From an uncultured Bacteroidota bacterium (GTDB lineage Bacteria; Bacteroidota; Bacteroidia; Flavobacteriales; Flavobacteriaceae), in the NCBI GenBank assembly GCA_902544085.1, contig CACCAP010000002.1, positions 62,001 to 126,000 of the forward strand: a stretch of DNA of 64,000 bases, written 5' to 3'. Of the stretch, positions 52,066-63,200 are shown piece after piece (the stretch's first letter is position 1; every line of letters starts with the position of its first letter). Below the pieces are notes generated by a model. It was given only the letters and a program-made list of their open reading frames with translations. It did no database searches and was not told where the DNA came from. A program made the position numbers and the translations under genes.

Positions 52066-55000
52066 TCAAAACCTCTGACTAAACTGAAGTGCCCTTTGAA
52101 TTCTCGTCCATCTTCTAAGAACACCCTAAACCAATAATCAGTTTGTGGCATTGGCCTTCCAATGAATGTTCCATCCCAACCATCTAAAACAGGGTCAAGT
52201 TCTTTTAACAACTTCCCATATCGATCAAATATGTAAACCTTACTGTTAGGCTGGAAAAATTCATTGATTCCCAGAATTCTCCATGTATCTTGAATTCCAT
52301 CCCCATTGGGTGTGAAGTATTTTTTGTAGCCAATTACTGAAACATCAAACTGACCAATACCACAACCTTTTTTGTCTCTTATGTAAATAGTGTGAATACC
52401 GGGTCTTACATTTTCAAAAAATGGATCATCTTGGTATGGACCACTTGGGTCATCGATTGCAAATTCATAATCACCAATACCAAGATCTGTTAAATTTTTA
52501 ATTCTTACGGTGTTATTATTATCATTTGTTAAATCTTTTACTTCAACAAAATATTTATATTCTTCTTCCGTGATTGTCCCATCTTCGTCAAGATCAAAAC
52601 TCGCAGTTTCAGATTCTTCAACAAAAATGCTTAATGTTCTTTGACATCCCGTATTAACGTCTGTTGCTGTAACATAATAAGTACCGCCAACGCCAATAAA
52701 TATTGTGGGGCCTGATGTTGGGAAAGGACTATTGACGCCATTGTAAGTATGGGTCCATGTATAAGTATAATCACCTTCTGCTGAAGTAACTCCTATTGGA
52801 ATGGGAGGAAGATTAATACAAACCGTTAAGTCATCATCTACTGTGAATGTGGGTAGGGGGTTAACCACAAATTCTATATCCATAGTTGCTGGGCAGCTGG
52901 GGTTGAGATTATTTACAATAGTTGCAGTTACAGTTTGAGTTTGTGTATTGAATGGATTTCTAAGCTCGTTGGACGATAATAAATTGCCAGCCTCATCAAT
53001 GTATTGGTACACAACTGTATAATCATCCAAGCTTTGATCTGGTCCAAGGAGGGTTGCTGTAATGTTGCTTGTATCAAACTCATCAAAGCCATCGACGTCA
53101 CTATTTCCATCATCTCCATCACAATGTGGCGTAATAATTACAGGATAGGCCTCAGGTGTATCATCTACAATAAATTCAAGAGTTGTCTCGTCATAGCAAA
53201 GTCCATCTGGATTAACAATGTCAGGGTAGGATGGATCAATTTCAACTCGAATCGTTATGGTTTGAGATGCAGTTAGGAAATTAGGATTAAAATCAGATGC
53301 TGAAATTTCTGAACCATCTTCATTAAAATATGTTATGGTCAACACAGACTCATCTTGTTTCACCCCAGTATCAGGATTGGTAAGCAATTGATCAATTACA
53401 GTTGTTGTATCAAATGGGAAAAGACCATCTTGAGAGTCTGCATCTAATTCACTTGAACCATCACACTGTCTTTCAATTGATACAGGATAGGCAATGGGTC
53501 TAGGTTCTACATACAACTCAGCAACCTTTGCGTAACCGAGACATGTAAATGTAGTAATGTCAACATTTACAATTCTCGCCCAAATCTCTTGTGTGTAAGG
53601 CGAGATGTTGGTAAAATCTACAGTTAAATCAATTGGATTCTCACCAGTTAGACCATCTTGTGAATTTGTATGAAGTGATATTCTAATATTTTGATCTTGA
53701 AAAATTTCTCTAGATGATCTCAATTTGGTAACTATATCATTTAATACTGAGTTTGAAAAAACAGAAATACCATCCTGTTCTGATCCAAAATCATCGTCAC
53801 AAACAGTATATAATGTATTATAATCTTGAATGAAAGTAGTTGGAATTTCACTTGCTCCAACGGTTATATCAATTTGCAATCTATCATCACCATTTTGCGT
53901 TTTAGAAGTTCGAACACATCCGTTTTCTGTAGTTATTTTTACCCAAACTAAATCTTCTAAAGCAACATTGTAATAGTTTGTTGGATCCTCTATTTTGTTG
54001 GTCAAAGCCTGATCAGTATAATATTCAAATTGTTCGTTTTGGTAATTATTTGAAAAGAGCTCCTCATATTCGGTGAGGTTGTGTAGTGTTATTCCATCGT
54101 TGTTTTCATCATCATCACATTGTTCAACAATTATTATATTTTGTTTGATTACAGGTAAAGGATCAACCACAAACTCAATATCTTTAGTGATTGTACAAGA
54201 GCTATTCAATTTATTGGTAACAGTAGCAACTACTGTTTGAGTTTTTGTGTTGAAAGGATTTGGAAGTTCAGCTGAGTTGATTGTATTCCCATTTTCATCA
54301 AGGTATTGATAGGACACAGAAAAATCATCCAAACTTTGTGTGACATTAGTTTCTGGGTTTGTAAGTAAAATTTGTGTTACAGTTGAGGTATCGAATTCTG
54401 AAAATCCGTCAATATCACTGGGGCCATCATCACATTGACTAACAATTACCACATCGTATACTTCAGGGCTATCATCTACAATAAATTCAAGTGTGGTTTC
54501 ATCATAACATTTCTGATCTGTATTATTTTCAACCTGGATTCTAATGATTTGAGAGGCGGTTTCAAATGGATTTGGCAATGTATTTCCTATAAAATTATCA
54601 TCCTTATCATAATAGTAAGTGGTAACGTTGGTTTGACCATTTAGAAGAGTTTGTTGAATAGTGGAGATATCAAACGGGAAAATACCATCTTGAGAGTCAT
54701 CTCCAGCAGCGCCATCACACTCTCTTCCAATTGTTACTGTATTTGCTACAGGCAGATCTTCAACCACAAACTCAATATCTTTAGTGATTGTACAAGAGCT
54801 ATTCAATTTATTGGTAACAGTAGCAACTACTGTTTGAGTTTTTGTGTTGAAAGGATTTGGGAGTTCAGCTGCGTTGATTGTATTCCCATTTTCATCAAGG
54901 TATTGATAGGACACAGAAAAATCATCCAAACTTTGTGTGACATTAGTTTCTGGGTTTGTAAGTAAAGTTTGAGTCACAGTTGAAGTGTCAAATTCTGAAA

Positions 55001-58000
55001 AACCATCAGTATCATCGTCTCCATCATCACATTGAATAGGTATCAAAACATCGTATACTTCAGGGCTATCATCTACAATAAATTCAAGTGTGGTTTCATC
55101 ATAACATTTCTGATCTGTATTATTTTCAACCTGGATTCTAATGATTTGAGAGGCGGTTTCAAATGGATTTGGCAATGTATTTCCTATAAAATTATCATCC
55201 TTATCATAATAGTAAGTGGTAACGTTGGTTTGACCATTTAGAAGAGTTTGTTGAATAGTGGAGATATCAAACGGGAAAATACCATCTTGAGAGTCATCTC
55301 CAGCAGCGCCATCACACTCTCTTCCAATTGTTACTGTATTTGCAAATGGTAGTGCCTCTACTACGATATCAAAAGCTTCTCCTGTTTTATAACATCCAGA
55401 ATTAGAACCTTCAGTTTTAATTATTCTATAATAAATTGTTTGTCTGTCTTTTGTCGTATTGGTAAATGGACTTACCAGACCAGTATTATTTAAATCATTA
55501 GCATCTTCAATACTTAAATGATAGGTAATCTTAAAATCATTAGGGCTTTGGTTGTCAATATCATTCGGGTCGGTATTTTCATCTCCTGATCTTAGCGAGT
55601 CTGTCCTTGACTCAAGATTAAATGCAATAAAGCCGTCTCTGTCATCATCACAAACGATAATATCATCAACAGTGAAGGTAATAGGTAATGGTTTAATGTT
55701 AATATTGAATGAAGTTTCAGCATTGAAACACCCTGTGGTGTTGTTTTCAACCCTAACAAAAATTTGAGTTGTATTCAAAGCATAATGAAGTTCACCCGCA
55801 GCTTTCTCCGGATTGGTATAAGGAAATGTAATTTCACTTTCTCCATTTGTGGCATTTTCAATAGTTTCATAAAAAGTGACTGTATATTCATTTTGGGACT
55901 GGTTTTCACCTAATATTTTTGGAATAAGTGAATCAAATATTTCCTTTTCAATTGTAATACTGCCGTTATTGCCATCATTATCGCTTTCATCATCACAGAA
56001 TTCTAAATCACCAACAGTTTCTGCTGTTGGGTTTGGATTAACATTTATTGTTTTTTCTGTAATACACTCAATATTATTGGTTGTAACCTTAACAAAGTAA
56101 GTTGTTGTTTCAGTTGGACTAACATCAAGTGATGTAGTTGTTACGTTGGGTATAATTACCTCATCACCATTTTGATCGTAGTAACCCCATATTATACTAG
56201 ATGAACCAGTGTATTCGAACAAGGGCCATGAATTTCCACCAACATCATCTACGGGTATGTCATTCCATTGAATTCCATTCACGCCAAATTCAAATTGTCC
56301 GTAATTCTCTTGACCATCAATATTAGGACTACAACAATCATTTGGTTCAATTGGTGGGTCATTGTTCATCCCATAAAAATTTATATATCCATCTTTTAAT
56401 TTTGTACCATTGACCCACTTCCAACCACCCCAATTTTGAGATGCATTTCCCGGCTCTGCATATTCTGGATCATTCATATCTTGATATAATCCAAGCCAAA
56501 AAAAGATTTCATCATCTCCTGTTAAATTCATGGATTCCAAGCCTTCATATACAATTTTTTCCATTTCAGCATTTAAAATGATATACATTCTAGCACTTGA
56601 GTATGCATCACCAGTGTTGTAACTATCAGTTAAGTTTTTAGCAGCATCCCAACCTATTGGTGTATTTCCTTGTTGACCAGTACCTGACTGAATTAAAAAA
56701 TACGTATCTCCATATTCTGTAGGGTAAGAAACTGGAGTGCCATTGTTTGTTATAAATATAAGGTTGTTTTCCTGAGCAAAATCTGCAGCTGTTTTAGCTA
56801 CATTGTCAATAGTTAGTGTTGTTGTCTCATCAAAACAAATAACTTCACTTGAGGAAGTCAATACAGGATTGGATAAAAAAGCTTTACTCTCTGTTCTTCC
56901 TGTGCTTACACATCCCTCTTCGTCAACAAATTCTGCATAATAAAATTTATTGTGTTCAAGTTCAGTGTTAGGATCCAGAGCAGATGTTGAGTCATTGGAA
57001 TCATACCAATAGAGGGTATTAGTTCCTGTATTGCTGGCAACTAAATCCGATACTTTTGGAGTATCTGATTGACAAAATGTTTGGATTTGTTGTACGATGG
57101 GATTATTTGGAACTGCATTAATTGTTAAACTAACATTCGGATCTGTTCCAGTTTCACATAAATATTCTTCATCATTTAACAAAACTCTATACCTACCATC
57201 CATTGTTGTGGAAACATTTGACAACACCAATTTATTTGTTGTTGTTCCGCTATATGATCCTCCTTCAGAAATGTTTTCCCAGTCATTTTGATCGATATTG
57301 AAAAATTGCCATTGATATGTAATTTCTGTTTGAGATGTAGCTGTAACTTCAAATTCTACAGTACTTCCAACACAACTACTAGTTGAAGCAGGTTGTGTCT
57401 CGATATTAACTGGTGAGCCAGCTGTTTGAAATAAATAATTACCATCGCCATCCTTTTTGGGATCTATGTCATAACCTCCTGCATCCTTGTGAGAGATTAC
57501 CAATCCTCTATCGTCGATTACACCAGCAATGTTATTATTTAGTGGTGAAATTCCTAAAATTCCATCATTATCAGCATCGCCAATAAAATTTTCATAATTA
57601 AATCCTGCTTCTGTCAAATCGAAACATTCATCACCATCGCTCTCCAAATCATAAAAGTCATAAATGTAATCAGAATTAGTACTATTTTCATCTGAATTCA
57701 TTTTATAGTCCAGAATTTCTACGAGTCCCGTAAACTCTGAGACACTTGTTGTTTCATCAGCACCAGAACTTATTTTGAGTCCATTGACGCTATAAGCGAT
57801 AAACTCATAGGTTGGATTACCAATATCATTTTTGTACTTGAATCTTATAAGGTTTGCAGTGTAAACACCAGAATGGTCACTAAAAGTTTCACCATCGTAA
57901 TTATCATCAATTAATAAATGACCGAGAGGATCGACTAGTGTGATGTTTTTTGATGATGGTAAAACACTAATTTCAAAATAATCACCAGCAGTTACTGTTT

Positions 58001-60134
58001 CGGCCTTACCTGTAAATCTGTAGTTTAAGGGTTCATCATTATTTTTTATCTCATAGGTTATTTTGGCGTTTGCTGAAGCTTCTAGTGAGAATGAAATTTC
58101 ACCAGTGTTTGTCCCAGAAATTGTACTGCTTGTATCATTTACTTGATCTGATAGAATTTGAGCTTCAATATTTATACTTACAACTTCACCATCAGTATTA
58201 TTAAATATTGGATTTTCTACATCTGAAAGATTTATGGTTAAATTTCCGGATGATTCAATAGAATTTAATATCCCATCATTGTCCAAGTCCAGGTCTAAAT
58301 TATCAATTACTCCATCCTGATCAGAGTCCTCTGGGCATATACTTACTGGAATTATTCCAGAATATTGATCGAAACTTAAACATGTTATACTTCCTTTAAG
58401 TCGATAATCACCCTCTATCTCCGGCACATAGGTCTCAGAATTTTGAGAATTTCCTGGCGCAGCTTCCCATTGATTTGTTGTGTTATTGTATTTTTCCCAA
58501 ACGTATGTGTCAAAGCCAGATGCATTTGTGATTTGAAGCGTAATATTGGATCCAGTCACGTTACCATCTGAATCTACTTGCAAACAATTTCCGAGAGCAT
58601 TAATTCCTAGATCAATCTCGGCATTTGGTGGAGATGCAAAACCAGCATAGTAACCTCCACTTGTTGCTGCTCCTCTTGTATTGAAATAAGCCAAATAAAG
58701 TTCTCCAGTTGATGTGACACTTACATCACCTCTTAGATCTGTTACAGTATAGGCTTTGTATTCTGGCTTACCTTCAACAACAACCGGTGTCAATAAACTT
58801 ACATCATATGCAACTCCATTTTCGCTTATTGTTATTGTGGCATCAGTATTAGTCACAATAGAAACACCAGCTTGCTGTTGGTAAGTAGTATCTCCAATGA
58901 GATCAATTTCTGGAATATTATTTACATCATCTTTTGCATCTTCAGAAAGCGGAGGAACAAAAAACATTCCTTGGTTTGCCTCGGAATCTCCATCTCCTCC
59001 AACTCCTTGATAAGCATATACTGGATAATTTTTATCCTGAGTACGAATATACATAGTAGCCCCTTGTTGTTGAGCTGACCAATACGTTGTATCAGCAAGC
59101 CAAAAATCTCCTGCATCAATGGTAGCTACCAAAATATTTCCATTTGCGTAAATCTGAGTGTTATCTTTAGTTGCAATTATTAATGGGGTTTCTAATTGTC
59201 CGCCACCATTTGTATTTTGACCATTACCCCTGACAAAAATATATTCATGTCCAATTCTATCTAATCCAACAATTTGATCTACCCCGTGATCATGGCCACC
59301 ACCATCCCAAGTAAAAGAGCCACTGGCAGATCCAACATTCACGACCAAAGGTTTTGTTCCATCTTCGTTATTATTTTCATCAATTGAACGAATTAACGCA
59401 CCAATTAAAGATTTTCTTGCTTCACCATTATTGGCATTTGTATTTTGAAAGTCAAGTGCTAAGACCATACTTTCATGCTTTTGAAGAACTTTAGTAAATG
59501 GGCCTTGATAATTATAGTTCGAAATTGTTGTTTGACCTACAATAGCGTTCGGTAGATCAACAGAAACAGTGGTGTTGTCTTGGGTAGCCATCACTGAAAT
59601 AAAACTATTTGCAGTAGAATAAAAATTGTTATTATTATTGGCTACATCCTTTGATCCCATTGTCATCATTCCTGCTCTAAAATTTGTCCCCAGCGAAGCA
59701 TCCCCTTTACTTACAAGTGCACCTGCTTGAGATCCAGCATTATACCTGATGGTTGCATAAATTGGGCAATCAGCTTCAATTAAAAACCCTGCCTTTAAAG
59801 CTTGATCTCCTCCAGTATTTTCATGATCAACAAAAAGTTGGGTTGGAGTGAAACCATTATTCCATGAGCTTCCAATATCATATCTTATTGGATTACCGTT
59901 GCTTAAATCATTGTAAGTTGTTGGTGCATCCCCATTCAAAGGAGTAATTGTAACTATTACATTCTCAGTACTTGGTGTAGACAAATAAAGATATTGATCT
60001 ATTGGAATAGAGCTTCCAAAAGCAACTCCTTTATTGTTAGTTAATGGTGGGATATAATGAACCTTACTTATTTGACTGTAACTCTGTAGAGAGAAAAAAA
60101 TAAATAAAAAAAATATTTTAAAAATTCTACTCAT
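52062..60134 (-). CDS. Giant cell-surface adhesin with T9SS type-B sorting domain
   Basis: The 2690-aa protein has a signal peptide (ends SLQSYSQ). It is followed by an IgGFc-binding-like N-terminal domain (about residues 20-520), a Ca-binding thrombospondin-3-type segment (CPEDSDQDGVIDNLD, about residues 595-622), an Ig-like part (about 905-995), a C-type-lectin-like segment (about 1125-1315), ten units of about 100 aa each opening with CD(D/G)...DGxxxFD (about 1390-2480), an EF-hand-like loop (residues 2514-2525), and the gliding-motility/CHU_C type-B C-terminal domain (FTPNGDGI...WDGTF...PQTDYWFRVFLEDGREFKGHFSLVRG). It should be exported by T9SS and attached to the surface, perhaps for adhesion or gliding. 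Confidence 0.9.
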   Translation of the reverse strand: MSRIFKIFFLFIFFSLQSYSQISKVHYIPPLTNNKGVAFGSSIPIDQYLYLSTPSTENVIVTITPLNGDAPTTYNDLSNGNPIRYDIGSSWNNGFTPTQLFVDHENTGGDQALKAGFLIEADCPIYATIRYNAGSQAGALVSKGDASLGTNFRAGMMTMGSKDVANNNNNFYSTANSFISVMATQDNTTVSVDLPNAIVGQTTISNYNYQGPFTKVLQKHESMVLALDFQNTNANNGEARKSLIGALIRSIDENNNEDGTKPLVVNVGSASGSFTWDGGGHDHGVDQIVGLDRIGHEYIFVRGNGQNTNGGGQLETPLIIATKDNTQIYANGNILVATIDAGDFWLADTTYWSAQQQGATMYIRTQDKNYPVYAYQGVGGDGDSEANQGMFFVPPLSEDAKDDVNNIPEIDLIGDTTYQQQAGVSIVTNTDATITISENGVAYDVSLLTPVVVEGKPEYKAYTVTDLRGDVSVTSTGELYLAYFNTRGAATSGGYYAGFASPPNAEIDLGINALGNCLQVDSDGNVTGSNITLQITNASGFDTYVWEKYNNTTNQWEAAPGNSQNSETYVPEIEGDYRLKGSITCLSFDQYSGIIPVSICPEDSDQDGVIDNLDLDLDNDGILNSIESSGNLTINLSDVENPIFNNTDGEVVSINIEAQILSDQVNDTSSTISGTNTGEISFSLEASANAKITYEIKNNDEPLNYRFTGKAETVTAGDYFEISVLPSSKNITLVDPLGHLLIDDNYDGETFSDHSGVYTANLIRFKYKNDIGNPTYEFIAYSVNGLKISSGADETTSVSEFTGLVEILDYKMNSDENSTNSDYIYDFYDLESDGDECFDLTEAGFNYENFIGDADNDGILGISPLNNNIAGVIDDRGLVISHKDAGGYDIDPKKDGDGNYLFQTAGSPVNIETQPASTSSCVGSTVEFEVTATSQTEITYQWQFFNIDQNDWENISEGGSYSGTTTNKLVLSNVSTTMDGRYRVLLNDEEYLCETGTDPNVSLTINAVPNNPIVQQIQTFCQSDTPKVSDLVASNTGTNTLYWYDSNDSTSALDPNTELEHNKFYYAEFVDEEGCVSTGRTESKAFLSNPVLTSSSEVICFDETTTLTIDNVAKTAADFAQENNLIFITNNGTPVSYPTEYGDTYFLIQSGTGQQGNTPIGWDAAKNLTDSYNTGDAYSSARMYIILNAEMEKIVYEGLESMNLTGDDEIFFWLGLYQDMNDPEYAEPGNASQNWGGWKWVNGTKLKDGYINFYGMNNDPPIEPNDCCSPNIDGQENYGQFEFGVNGIQWNDIPVDDVGGNSWPLFEYTGSSSIIWGYYDQNGDEVIIPNVTTTSLDVSPTETTTYFVKVTTNNIECITEKTINVNPNPTAETVGDLEFCDDESDNDGNNGSITIEKEIFDSLIPKILGENQSQNEYTVTFYETIENATNGESEITFPYTNPEKAAGELHYALNTTQIFVRVENNTTGCFNAETSFNINIKPLPITFTVDDIIVCDDDRDGFIAFNLESRTDSLRSGDENTDPNDIDNQSPNDFKITYHLSIEDANDLNNTGLVSPFTNTTKDRQTIYYRIIKTEGSNSGCYKTGEAFDIVVEALPFANTVTIGRECDGAAGDDSQDGIFPFDISTIQQTLLNGQTNVTTYYYDKDDNFIGNTLPNPFETASQIIRIQVENNTDQKCYDETTLEFIVDDSPEVYDVLIPIQCDDGDDDTDGFSEFDTSTVTQTLLTNPETNVTQSLDDFSVSYQYLDENGNTINAAELPNPFNTKTQTVVATVTNKLNSSCTITKDIEFVVEDLPVANTVTIGRECDGAAGDDSQDGIFPFDISTIQQTLLNGQTNVTTYYYDKDDNFIGNTLPNPFETASQIIRIQVENNTDQKCYDETTLEFIVDDSPEVYDVVIVSQCDDGPSDIDGFSEFDTSTVTQILLTNPETNVTQSLDDFSVSYQYLDENGNTINSAELPNPFNTKTQTVVATVTNKLNSSCTITKDIEFVVDPLPVIKQNIIIVEQCDDDENNDGITLHNLTEYEELFSNNYQNEQFEYYTDQALTNKIEDPTNYYNVALEDLVWVKITTENGCVRTSKTQNGDDRLQIDITVGASEIPTTFIQDYNTLYTVCDDDFGSEQDGISVFSNSVLNDIVTKLRSSREIFQDQNIRISLHTNSQDGLTGENPIDLTVDFTNISPYTQEIWARIVNVDITTFTCLGYAKVAELYVEPRPIAYPVSIERQCDGSSELDADSQDGLFPFDTTTVIDQLLTNPDTGVKQDESVLTITYFNEDGSEISASDFNPNFLTASQTITIRVEIDPSYPDIVNPDGLCYDETTLEFIVDDTPEAYPVIITPHCDGDDGNSDVDGFDEFDTSNITATLLGPDQSLDDYTVVYQYIDEAGNLLSSNELRNPFNTQTQTVTATIVNNLNPSCPATMDIEFVVNPLPTFTVDDDLTVCINLPPIPIGVTSAEGDYTYTWTHTYNGVNSPFPTSGPTIFIGVGGTYYVTATDVNTGCQRTLSIFVEESETASFDLDEDGTITEEEYKYFVEVKDLTNDNNNTVRIKNLTDLGIGDYEFAIDDPSGPYQDDPFFENVRPGIHTIYIRDKKGCGIGQFDVSVIGYKKYFTPNGDGIQDTWRILGINEFFQPNSKVYIFDRYGKLLKELDPVLDGWDGTFIGRPMPQTDYWFRVFLEDGREFKGHFSLVRGFD
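54163..55353 (-). repeat. 597-bp tandem duplication within giant gene
   Basis: Two consecutive copies of 597 bases (54163-54759 and 54760 to about 55353) encode 199 residues each (two CD..DG units). They are near-identical by eye, apart from one short variable stretch (54398-54440 versus about 54995-55037). The exact spacing was checked at two anchor points (54435/55032 and 54163/54760). Confidence 0.85.
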
Positions 60135-60202
60135 AGTGAGATACTACACTGTACTAATTCAGACAGTTAATAATTTATTTAAATTTAGTAATAAGTTTTG
60201 TC

Positions 60203-63200
60203 TTACTTTCCCCTAACGAGACTAAAGTGACCCTTAAATTCTCGGCCGTCTTCTAAGAAAACTCTGAACCAGTAGTCTGATTGTGGCATTGGTCTTCCAG
60301 AAAAATTCCCATTCCAACCAGTACCTTTAGGGTCCAAGTCCTTAATTAATTTTCCGTATCTGTCAAAAATATATACTTTGCTATTGGGTTGGAAAAATTC
60401 ATTGATTCCTAAAATTTTCCAAGTATCGTGAATCCCATCTCCATTGGGTGTAAAGAATTTCTTGTATCCAATAACAGAAACTTCTATTACTGCTATTCCG
60501 CAGCCTTTCTTGTCTCTGACATAAAGATTATGAATTCCAGGTCTGACATTTTCAAACAGCTGATCAATCTGATACGGGCCTGCCGGATCATATAAAGCAA
60601 ATTCGTAATCTCCCATTCCCAAATCTTCAATATTTTTTATTCTGATAGTATTGTTGTCGTTTTCTGTAATATCTGAAACTTCAATAAAGTGATCATACTC
60701 ACTTTCTGAAACATCACCATTTTTATCTAAATCAAAACTTGCAATTTCAGATTCTTCAACAAAAATGCTCAATGTTCTTTGACACCCCGTATTAACGTCT
60801 GTTGCTGTAACATAATAAGTACCGCCAACGCCAATAAATATAGTGGGGCCTGATGTTGGGAAAGGACTATTGACGCCATTGTAAGTATGGGTCCATGTGT
60901 AAGTATAATCACCTTCTGCTGAAGTAACTCCTATTGGTATGGGGTCAAGATTCAAACAAACAAGCGTGTCATCATCTACTGTAAATGTGGGCAGAGGGTT
61001 AACCACAAATTCTATATCCATAGTTGCTGGGCAGCTGGGGTTGAGGTTGTTTACAATAGTTGCAGTTACAGTTTGAGTTTGTGTGTTGAATGGATTTCTA
61101 AGCTCGTTGGATGATAATAAATTGCCAGCTTCGTCTACATACTGATATGTGATAGTATAATCATCCAAACTTTGATTTGAACCCAATAATGTTGCTGAAA
61201 TATTAGTTGTATCGAATTCGTTAAATCCGTCATCATCATCGTACCCATCATCTCCATCACAATGGGGCGTAATAATTACAGGATATGCCTCAGGTGTATC
61301 ATCTACAATAAATTCAAGAGTTGTCTCGTCATAGCAAAGTCCATCTGGATTAACAATGTCAGGGTAGGATGGGTCAATTTCAACTCGAATCGTTATGGTT
61401 TGAGATGCAGTTAGGAAATTAGGACTAAAATCAGATGCTGAAATTTCTGAACCATCTTCATTAAAATAGGTGATTGTCAACACAGACTCATCTTGTTTTA
61501 ACCCCGTGTCAGGGTTTGTAAGCAATTGATCAATTACAGTTGATGTATCAAATGTAAAAAGACCATCTGTGGAGTCATCTCCTTGAGCACCATCACACTG
61601 TCTTTCAATTGATACAGGATAGGCAATCGGTCTAGGCTCTACATACAATTCAGCAACTTTTTTAAGTCCTAGACAAGAGATTGTATTAAGTTCATTTATT
61701 TCAACAGACACCCATATATCTTGAACAAAAGGAGTAATATTTGTATATGTAGAATTTATATCAATCGCATTGTTTTTAGTCAAGGCATCCTCTTTATTGT
61801 TAAAATACAGTATTGTAATATTTTGCCCTGAAAACTTACTGTCGGAAGCGATTAGTTGATTGGTAATTTCTCCAAATATTTCAGATGAGCTCCAAGTTTC
61901 TATCCCATCTTGCTCAATACTTGGAGATGTTTCACAAGTACTAAACTTTAATAAAAAGCTTTCATCTATAGCACTAGCTCCAATTTTTAGTTCAATTTGA
62001 GCAGACCTAAAACATTGATTATTAGTTAATACTTTGACATAAATAGTTTGATTGAATAGCGTTTCATTTTCATAGGACTCTGGATTATCAATCAATGAAT
62101 CAGTTGAAAAACTTGGATCTGTATAATATTCAAATGATTCATTTAAATAATTTTCTGAAATATCATCCTCAAATTCTGTCAAATTAAATAGTGTTCTTCC
62201 ATCATTATTTTCATCGTCATCACATTGTTCTACAATCACATTGGAATTGATCAGAATTGGTAAAGGAGCAACAATCGCATTAAATGATATATCTGAGTTG
62301 AAGCATTCTGTTTTATTACTCATCACTCTAACAAAAATTTTCTGACTGTTTGCAGTTGTATTGGAAAATGGAAAACTAATTCCGTTATCATTTAAATCCT
62401 CAGAGCTTTCCTGTGATAAATGGAAGGTAACTGTAAAATCATCTTCGCTTTGATCATTTCCCAATATCTCAGAAATATAACCTTGAAAATTGAATGAAGC
62501 GATAAAACCATCTTTGTCATCACCAACTGAGTTATCGTCACAAACAATTACATCTTCAATTTGATTGGCAGCTGGTAATGATTCTTCAACCAACAATGTC
62601 GTTTCATCATTTGTCGTTTGTGTACAAGCATATTCATCCGTGCTAACGTCAACTCGATACCTATTACCATCCATACTTAACTGCACATCAGAAATAATCA
62701 ATTTTTCACTATTAGATCCTGTATATTGATCGTCATCCACAACCAGTATCCATGTGTTTGGCTGATCAGCGGTTGCATAGAACCATGAATAAATAATGTT
62801 ATCGCTACTTGTAACTGAAACATTAAATTCAACAGTGGTTCCAACCTCACAAGCTATTGCAGATTCCGGCTGAGTAGTAATCACCGGGGGCTCACCAACT
62901 TTTTGAAAATAATAAACATCATTATTATCCTTAAGTGGCTCATCGTTTGGTTCATAATCTGTAAAAATTATTTGTCCACGTGAATTAACACCGCCATTAT
63001 CAATAGTAGGAATACCCTCCCCAAAAATTCCATCTCCGTCTCCATCAACATAACCTGCCTCTATTACATCAAAACATCCATCATTATCACTATCATAATC
63101 ATACATGTCTAATTCATCAGTTGAATCAGTATTCAATTTATAATCTTTAATAGTTACAATGGGAACAAAAACACTTTCGCCAGTTGCATTTACGTTCGAA

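Noticed and set aside
54435..55241. Two nearly identical plus-strand reading frames (54435-54644 and 55032-55241)
   Set aside because: They are shadows of the 597-bp duplication in the giant gene on the minus strand.
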